Positions 32,921 to 39,021 of a stretch of DNA of 39,021 nucleotides are shown here, in pieces. Numbering within the stretch: position 1 is the first letter of the stretch; every line of letters begins with the position of its first letter. A program made the translations under genes and the position numbers. The stretch is from Bacteroidales bacterium (GTDB lineage: Bacteria; Bacteroidota; Bacteroidia; Bacteroidales; JAEINX01): positions 1 to 39,021 of the forward strand of contig JAEINX010000028.1 of the NCBI GenBank assembly GCA_016342645.1, given 5' to 3'. The notes under the pieces were generated by a model. It was not told the DNA's origin. It made no database searches and saw nothing but the letters and a program-made list of their open reading frames with translations.

Positions 32921-35734
32921 TTAATTTAAGTATTTTTCAATTATATTAAATATCGTTTGTTTTTTAAAAGGTTTAGTTATATAGTCATCGCATCCTGCAT
33001 TTTCTGCTTTTTTGTCATCACCCGATAAAGCATATGCCGTTTGAGCGATAATAGGTAGTTTGGGCCGAAACTTTTTAATTTGTTTTGTTGCTTCATAGCC
33101 ACTTAGATCAGGCATTTTAATATCCATAAACACAAGATCAATATCAGGATAATCAGAACAAAAACGTATGGCCTCCTTACCTGTTTTTGCCCATAATATT
33201 TTAAAATTCAAATTTTTTAGCAATGCTTCAAAATAAAGATAATTTGATTCAATGTCTTCAACAATAAGTAGGGTTTTACCCGAAATATCATCTATTTTTT
33301 TTGTTTCAACACTTTTAGGTTCATTATCTTTAATTGAATTATTTGTTAGAGGAATTGTAAAATAAAATTCTGATCCTTTTACATGTTGAGATTCAAGCCA
33401 TATCTTTCCTCCAAGAAGCTCTGTTAGTCGTTTTGCCACAGATAAACCAATTCCAACACCCTCATATCTGCGTGTATGTGTGTCATCACCTTGACGAAAA
33501 ATATCAAAAATTAAGTCCTGTTTTTCTTTTGAAATACCGATTCCCGTATCTTTAACAAAGAATTTTAATATAGATTTATTATTTTCTTTTTCTTTAATAT
33601 ATCCATATTCGATTTGGCCTTCGTGTGTGAATTTTAAAGCGTTTTTAAGTAGGTTCAAAAGTATTTGAGAAAGTTTACGGCTATCAGTGTTAACCATAAT
33701 TTCATGATCGTTTTCAATCATTTTATGTTGAATATCAATATTATGTTTATTAATCTTCATTTGCTCGTTCAGAATGGTTTTCCTAATATTATTCATAAAA
33801 TTAAAAATATTAACATTCTCATTTTCAATTTTCACTTCTCCGCTTTCTATTAGAGAAATATCAAAAATATCTTCGACGAGTGAAAGCAAATGAGAACCGC
33901 TACTATTAATGGTTTCTACATAATCTATAATTTCGTCAATATGTGTATCTCTATCAATAATTTCAGAAAATCCGATTATAGCATTTAGAGGAGTACGTAA
34001 TTCATGAGACATTGTTGACAAAAAAGCTGATTTTAGTCTGTCGGATTCTTTGGCTTTTCCAAGTGCCAGTTTTATAGTTTCTTCTGACTTTTTACGCTCA
34101 ATGATAATACTAATTTGGCGTGAAACAAACTCAAGGATGTTTTTATCATTTTCATCATAGGCGTTTTCATTATCATAGCTTTGAACTACTATGGCGCCTG
34201 TCACTTTTTCCCTTATTTTTAAAGGTACACCAAGCCATATTTTTGAATCCGAACCAAAACTTTCAGTTTTCCCGACTTTCTCTAAGTCATCCATAATTTT
34301 CTTAGTAGCCAATAATGACTTTTCTGATTTTATGACATAAGCAGTTAAAGTTTTACCGGCAGGAAAAGTGCTTAATTCATCCAATTGGTCAGCCATATAT
34401 TGAAGAGAAATAGTATCGTTTTCATTATCATACAAAGCAACATAGAAATTAGTTGTATCAATTATCGTTCCCAGTTGTTTTTGAATTAGTTTACATAATT
34501 CTTCTACACTTTCATTTGTATTTGCAGCATTGGAAATATTATATAGAATTTTTTGAGCTTGATCGGATTTTTTACGTTGAGTAATATCGTTCAAAGCTGT
34601 AATTCTTATCATTCGGCCATCTATTTCAACCATTCTCCCTTGTATTTCAGCGGGAAATGTTTCACCATTTTTACGAAGTGCAGTAACCTCATAAGGTTTT
34701 TCGTATCCTGACATCATATTTTTTAGTACAATCTCACGACTTTGAGGAGTAATCCAATCTGTACCGGGTCTTCCAATAGCTTCCTTTAAGGAATAACCAA
34801 ACATGTTTTGAGCAGATAGATTTTGATCAATACATATTCCTTTTTCTGAGATAAAAATTGCTTCAACCGGTGCCTCCGAAAGAAATTTAAAACGATTTTC
34901 ACTTTCTTTAAGAGCTTTTTCAGCGATTTTTTGTTCAGTAATATCCCGTATATTTAAAACGATGCCATTAATTAATGGTTCTTGTAGATAATTTGTCCCG
35001 ATAGCTTCCAAATAAACCCAACCGCCACTTTTTGTTTTATGCCTGTATTCGTCTTTCATTGTTTTTTTTGGGGTTGCTAAAAGCTTTGAAAGAGTTTCCG
35101 ACATGTGCTCCACATCATCAGGATGCAGGAATTCAAAACCTGAGTGGTTCAATACTTCTGCCGGTGTAAAACCTGTAATCCTTTCTACCGAATCGCTTAC
35201 AAAAACCTCTTTTCCTGTTTTATCAATAATAACAATTAAATCATTGGAATTTTTGACAAGATATTTGAATCTTTTCTCACTATCCATTATTAATTTTGTC
35301 CTCTCAAAAACCTTTTCTTCGAGGACTTCTTTTTCAGCACGTAATTTATCCTCTGCTTCTTTTATTCGTAACGTTACTTTTATCTGAGCTGAAAGTTCAG
35401 TTGGATCAATTGGTTTTGATAAAAAGGCATCGGCACCGCATGCTAATCCATAGATTCTACTTTTGGAATCTGTTTTTATGGCCGTTATCATTATGACAGG
35501 AATCTGTTTTGTTAATTCATCCTCCTTTAGCCTTTTACAGGCCTCATAGCCGTCCAATTGAGGCATAATTATATCAAGAAGGATAGTGTCGGGTTGTTCT
35601 TCCCTTGCTTTTTTTATTCCTTCTTCACCCGACAAAGCAGTAAGAACTTTACATTCGGGCATCCTGTTTTTAACAATTGCCTCAATGGTTGTTAGGTTGT
35701 CTTTTTTATCATCAATAGCGAGGATTTTTCTCAT
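32921..35734 (-). CDS. Soluble hybrid histidine kinase, REC-PAS-PAS-GAF-HisKA-HATPase-REC
   Basis: 937 residues, no membrane segment. Receiver 1 at ~1-125 (Asp8/9, Asp54, Lys107). PAS domains at ~155-270 and ~280-390; GAF-like at ~395-550. HisKA has His577 (STMSHELRTPLNAIIGF); the ATPase domain (N-box LLNLLKNALKF, DTGIGISKEK, GVGIGLSVAK) ends before receiver 2 at ~815-937 (VFMDIKMPDLSG, TKPF). A receiver at both ends suggests it is itself a phosphorelay middle element, receiving from another kinase and passing to a separate Hpt or regulator. Its likely upstream partner is the haem-sensor kinase next to it. Confidence 0.9.
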   Translation of the reverse strand: MRKILAIDDKKDNLTTIEAIVKNRMPECKVLTALSGEEGIKKAREEQPDTILLDIIMPQLDGYEACKRLKEDELTKQIPVIMITAIKTDSKSRIYGLACGADAFLSKPIDPTELSAQIKVTLRIKEAEDKLRAEKEVLEEKVFERTKLIMDSEKRFKYLVKNSNDLIVIIDKTGKEVFVSDSVERITGFTPAEVLNHSGFEFLHPDDVEHMSETLSKLLATPKKTMKDEYRHKTKSGGWVYLEAIGTNYLQEPLINGIVLNIRDITEQKIAEKALKESENRFKFLSEAPVEAIFISEKGICIDQNLSAQNMFGYSLKEAIGRPGTDWITPQSREIVLKNMMSGYEKPYEVTALRKNGETFPAEIQGRMVEIDGRMIRITALNDITQRKKSDQAQKILYNISNAANTNESVEELCKLIQKQLGTIIDTTNFYVALYDNENDTISLQYMADQLDELSTFPAGKTLTAYVIKSEKSLLATKKIMDDLEKVGKTESFGSDSKIWLGVPLKIREKVTGAIVVQSYDNENAYDENDKNILEFVSRQISIIIERKKSEETIKLALGKAKESDRLKSAFLSTMSHELRTPLNAIIGFSEIIDRDTHIDEIIDYVETINSSGSHLLSLVEDIFDISLIESGEVKIENENVNIFNFMNNIRKTILNEQMKINKHNIDIQHKMIENDHEIMVNTDSRKLSQILLNLLKNALKFTHEGQIEYGYIKEKENNKSILKFFVKDTGIGISKEKQDLIFDIFRQGDDTHTRRYEGVGIGLSVAKRLTELLGGKIWLESQHVKGSEFYFTIPLTNNSIKDNEPKSVETKKIDDISGKTLLIVEDIESNYLYFEALLKNLNFKILWAKTGKEAIRFCSDYPDIDLVFMDIKMPDLSGYEATKQIKKFRPKLPIIAQTAYALSGDDKKAENAGCDDYITKPFKKQTIFNIIEKYLN

Positions 35735-35821
35735 GGTCTTATTTGTTTTCGAGTTTTGGTTTCTCGTTTGGGTTGCTAACTTTTGACTTCATACTTGAAA
35801 TCTTAATTTGATTATTTTTAT

Positions 35822-38677
35822 TTATGGTTTTACAGGTATTGAAAATGTAAATTTACTTCCCTCATCTACTGTACTTTCGACCCATATTTTACCTTTGTTT
35901 ATTTTAACAAATTCTTTACATAAATTTAATCCTAATCCAGTACCTCTTTCTCCTGATGTACCGAGAGTTGATATGCTTTCATCTATTTTAAATAGCTTTT
36001 CAATCAGTTGTTTCTTAATTCCTACTCCGGAATCGATAATCGAAACATGCACTTGGCTATCTTTAATTTCAGAAGATAAATAAATTGTTCCTTTTTCGGT
36101 AAATTTTATTGCATTAGAAAGCAAATTTCTAATAATAGTGCTAAACATGTTTTTATCGGCATAAGCAATTAGAGATGGGAGAATATTAGATCGTAGCTTA
36201 TTTTGTTTTTTCTCAGCATTTTCCTTTAATAATCTTATGTTTTCATCAATAACTTCCTTAATGAAAAATAGTTCAGGGTCATATTTTATTAAGCCTCTTT
36301 GCGATCTTGACCATTCTAAAAGGTTTTGAAGCAAGTTCATAGCATGCTTTGAATCTTTGCTTATAATTTCAATTAATTTTTTCCTGTCTTCCTCATCATA
36401 ATTATCATAATCTTTTGATAATTCCTCTGAAGCACTCATTACCAATCCGAATGGATTTATTAAATCATGTCCGATAATTCCGAAAAATTTGTCTTTTGAG
36501 GCATTTAATTCTTTTAAACGTTTTTCGTTTTCTATTAAATCCTGTTCGACTTTCTTTCGTTCAATAGAAAGACTTATCTGATCGGCGATAAATTCAAGCA
36601 TTTTCATATCTGATTCACCATAAGCATTTTCGTTGGTATAACTTTGCACAACAAGAACACCTATTACTTTGCTTTCAATTTTAAGAGGTACTCCAAGCCA
36701 TATTTCCGAATCGGTTCCGAAACTCAAAGTTTCACCGGATTTTTCTAATTCATTTATTTTTTCTTTGTTAGCAAGTAAGGACTTTTGAGTTTTAAAAACA
36801 TAATAAGTCATTGTTCCTTCTGCCGGAAAAGAGGAAATTTCATCGTTTTCATCAGAAAATAATGGAATAGAAAACATATGGGTTTTATGATCGTAGAGAG
36901 CTACATAAAAATTAGTAGTGTCGATGATAGTTCCCAATTCTTTCTGAATAAGGCGGATCAAATTTTTAAGATTATCTGTTGTTATAGCAGCATTGGAGAT
37001 ATTATATAATACCTTTTGAACCAGTTCATTATGTTTTCGCTCGGTGATGTCTTCAAAAACAGTAGCAAACCTATCTTTACGTGTTGAAAAAACCGATATA
37101 GAAAATTTTTTGTTCATTGGTTGGAAATTAACTTCTAAGCGAGTGGGTTTGCCGGTTTTAGTAACTTCAACAAAAGCATTCAGATATGGAGGCTCTTTAG
37201 CACCGTAAATTTCGGAAGCAAGCTTATTAATGATATCTTCTTTTTTAAGGCCGAGTATCTTTTCGTAACTCGGATTAACATCAAGTATGCGATAATCAAT
37301 CGCTTCATTAGCATTGTTGAAAACTAACTCGTGAAAACTAACCCCTTCTAATAAGGAGTCGAAAAGTGATTTGAATCTTATCTCGCTTGCTTCTACTGCA
37401 AAATTTGCCAGTTTTCTCTCTGTTATATCAACTGATATTATTAGAATGCAATTTTGGTTTTCTTCTATATCGAATGGGATTTTCGTTGTTTGAAACCAAC
37501 GTTCAGTTCCATCGTCATAAACGAAGAGATCTTCTTCTACAAATAATGTCTTTTTACTGTCGATTACATCCTGCTCCGCTTTTCTGAATTCTTTATAGTC
37601 GGTTGTTTCAAACCAATTTTTAGCAAATTCGTGGTCGTATTTTCCAAGAAATTCTTCAGGTGCTTTGTTATGCATCTCTGCCATTTTTTTATTCACAACA
37701 AGATACATTCCATTTCGATCTTTCACAAAGATACAATTGGGTGTTGCATCAATAACTTGTCGCAACATAGTTTCATTAAGCTTAAGCTTTGACTCTACTG
37801 CTTTTCGTCCTGTGATTTCTGCTTTTAACTCCCGATTGGTTTGAGCTAACTCGGCAGTTCGTCCCTGTACATTTGTTTCGAGCTTGCTATATGAATCCTG
37901 CAATAATTTATTAGCAGATTCCAGTTCAAAACTTTTCTTTCGAAGGACTCGAGAACTCAGAATAATGCCGACAATTCCTAATATCCAGAGCAGAGCTAAG
38001 GAAAAAATATGTGCTGTTGCGGTCTTATGCTCTTCAGCTAAATAAGGGGCTAAAGGTACGGTAAAGCTTACTCCACCCCGCACATCCCCAATCTTATAAC
38101 CTTGGTGTCCATGGCATTTAAGACAACCTTCTTGCATAATCAATGGCCTCATCAATCGTAGGGATTGTTGTCCTTCAAACTCGCAGAATCCAAGAGCCTC
38201 AGTTTTTCCGTTTTCAAAAGATTTTAGTGCCTTTTGTTCCCAATCATCGGGTGCATTCTCAGGACGCAAAGGCTTTAAACTGGTGATATGACCGGCTACA
38301 CCGGAAATTTCGGGTAAATCTTCGTTCAGTTGACGTTGTGCGTAGGCCGGATTCATCAGCGTTAACTTTACACCCGACGGAGTTTCGATATCTCGTTCAG
38401 GAACATGAGATAAAAATGGGTTGGGAGGAGTACGTTCGTTGACAGGGACGTAAAAACCGCCATGTTTAGCTGCCCAAAATCGAAAATTCTTATCTTTTTC
38501 AAAATTGATTCGAGCCTCATTAATTGCCAGGTTCTTAGTTGTCTGACTCAATTTAGAGAGGTCATGAGCCAATAATAACGCCATGATCACAGTCCATGAT
38601 GTGATGAACAACCATGCAAGTTTCATTATTCCTTTTCGGTTAGAATCGCCTTTGTGTTTATTTTTTATTTTAACCAT
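35822..38677 (-). CDS. Membrane histidine kinase with periplasmic c-haem sensor domain
   Basis: 951 residues. One N-terminal membrane helix (~19-38) and a second (~222-243) bound a ~185-residue periplasmic domain of DUF3365/Tll0287 type with a haem-c motif CLKCH (Cys185, Cys188, His189). After a coiled coil (~245-300) come PAS domains (~300-420 and ~430-545), a GAF-like domain (~550-710), HisKA with His736 (FGIIGHDLINPFGLV) and an ATPase end. There is no receiver. The haem suggests sensing of redox state, O2 or NO outside the cytoplasmic membrane. Adjacent to a hybrid kinase on one strand, so likely a linked relay. Confidence 0.9.
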   Translation of the reverse strand: MVKIKNKHKGDSNRKGIMKLAWLFITSWTVIMALLLAHDLSKLSQTTKNLAINEARINFEKDKNFRFWAAKHGGFYVPVNERTPPNPFLSHVPERDIETPSGVKLTLMNPAYAQRQLNEDLPEISGVAGHITSLKPLRPENAPDDWEQKALKSFENGKTEALGFCEFEGQQSLRLMRPLIMQEGCLKCHGHQGYKIGDVRGGVSFTVPLAPYLAEEHKTATAHIFSLALLWILGIVGIILSSRVLRKKSFELESANKLLQDSYSKLETNVQGRTAELAQTNRELKAEITGRKAVESKLKLNETMLRQVIDATPNCIFVKDRNGMYLVVNKKMAEMHNKAPEEFLGKYDHEFAKNWFETTDYKEFRKAEQDVIDSKKTLFVEEDLFVYDDGTERWFQTTKIPFDIEENQNCILIISVDITERKLANFAVEASEIRFKSLFDSLLEGVSFHELVFNNANEAIDYRILDVNPSYEKILGLKKEDIINKLASEIYGAKEPPYLNAFVEVTKTGKPTRLEVNFQPMNKKFSISVFSTRKDRFATVFEDITERKHNELVQKVLYNISNAAITTDNLKNLIRLIQKELGTIIDTTNFYVALYDHKTHMFSIPLFSDENDEISSFPAEGTMTYYVFKTQKSLLANKEKINELEKSGETLSFGTDSEIWLGVPLKIESKVIGVLVVQSYTNENAYGESDMKMLEFIADQISLSIERKKVEQDLIENEKRLKELNASKDKFFGIIGHDLINPFGLVMSASEELSKDYDNYDEEDRKKLIEIISKDSKHAMNLLQNLLEWSRSQRGLIKYDPELFFIKEVIDENIRLLKENAEKKQNKLRSNILPSLIAYADKNMFSTIIRNLLSNAIKFTEKGTIYLSSEIKDSQVHVSIIDSGVGIKKQLIEKLFKIDESISTLGTSGERGTGLGLNLCKEFVKINKGKIWVESTVDEGSKFTFSIPVKP

Positions 38678-38747
38678 TATTTTTTATCCTACTAATTTGT
38701 TTCAATCATTTTCATTTCTTAAAAAACTACTCAATCATTCAATTTAT

Positions 38748-39021
38748 TTAACAACTTCTCAATTGTAACTTAATTTTCGATAAAAGTACTTCCTTTTTAA
38801 TTGGCTTTGAAATATAATCATTGCATCCTGCTTCTAATGCCTTTTCACGATGGCCGGAAAGTGCGTGAGCTGTCTGTGCAATAATTACAACATCTTTGTT
38901 AAATTTACGGATCTGCCTCGTGGCTTCATAACCATCCATTTTTGCCATTTTGATATCCATCAGGATCAGGTCAATATCAGGATTGTTACGGCAAATTTCA
39001 ACTGCTTCTTCACCGGTTTTA
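38748..39021 (-). CDS. Receiver-domain protein, C-terminal part only
   Basis: The frame runs to the window edge (no start visible) and ends at 38748. The visible 90 residues are the back of a receiver domain: LILMDIKMAKMDGYEATRQI with the phospho-accepting Asp, IIAQTAHALSGHREKALEAG and the conserved Lys in YISKPIKKE. It closely resembles receiver 2 of the hybrid kinase at 32921-35734, so it is probably the tail of another hybrid histidine kinase. 70 bases separate it from the haem-sensor kinase. Confidence 0.85.
   Translation of the reverse strand, partial: KTGEEAVEICRNNPDIDLILMDIKMAKMDGYEATRQIRKFNKDVVIIAQTAHALSGHREKALEAGCNDYISKPIKKEVLLSKIKLQLRSC

Overview
The window looks like a chromosomal segment of an anaerobic or microaerophilic member of the Bacteroidota (Bacteroidales/Marinilabiliales-like). 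It is AT-rich by eye. Start codons mostly lack Shine-Dalgarno sequences, and several promoters match the Bacteroidota TTG-19 bp-TAnnTTTG pattern. Characteristic families include a PadR/PspC pair, DUF5686 outer-membrane protein, DUF4492-CydA-CydB and SorB-like superoxide reductase.

Bases 1-12,100 are an accessory stretch. A padR-pspC operon (minus strand) has a 27-bp palindrome over its promoter. It is followed by an AbiE-like toxin-antitoxin pair, a divergent WYL regulator and AAA+ ATPase, a small 5'(3')-deoxyribonucleotidase operon, and a two-gene nuclease-like plus helix-hairpin-helix-like module in which both genes are broken (one nonsense codon, one 1-nt frameshift). Next come a PIN-domain toxin-antitoxin pair, an antitoxin whose RelE/ParE-like partner is cut down to 18 codons, and a DUF2779 Cas4-like/exonuclease fusion. 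A large DUF5686 outer-membrane protein closes the region.

Bases 14,900-31,650 are a long one-direction oxygen and peroxide defence island. It begins with a PerR-like Fur regulator behind a very good promoter, followed by AhpC, a Prx6-type peroxiredoxin, superoxide reductase, ferritin, a dihydroorotate-dehydrogenase-like protein, a conserved uncharacterised protein, Bcp, rubredoxin (not previously called because it is short), an AEC transporter, rubrerythrin, 8-oxoguanine glycosylase, an FMN split-barrel protein, formate-tetrahydrofolate ligase, cytochrome bd oxidase with two small partner proteins, a flavodiiron protein and a rubrerythrin-like diiron protein. Together these reduce O2 to water (Cyd, FprA), superoxide to peroxide (SOR), peroxide to water (AhpC, Prx6, Bcp, rubrerythrin), store the iron (ferritin) and repair oxidised guanine (Ogg). 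A relic of a second rubrerythrin gene is also present.

The most unusual thing in the window is inside this island. Two genes for S23-type four-helix-bundle proteins each sit in an intergenic gap of the defence operons and are bordered by perfectly phased, degenerate short tandem repeats. One has 12 heptamers on the left and 14 inverted heptamers on the right. The other has 11-nt units, in forward then inverted orientation. A third site between the two peroxiredoxin genes carries the same heptamer in inverted orientation with no gene between. This looks like a family of fold-back intergenic elements comparable to the S23-encoding intervening sequences of 23S rRNA genes.

Bases 31,700-39,021 (minus strand) hold an AI-2E-type membrane protein, a soluble hybrid histidine kinase (REC-PAS-PAS-GAF-HisKA-HATPase-REC), a membrane kinase with a periplasmic c-haem (DUF3365-type) sensor domain, and the end of another receiver-domain protein running off the edge. 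This is a likely redox/phosphorelay cluster.
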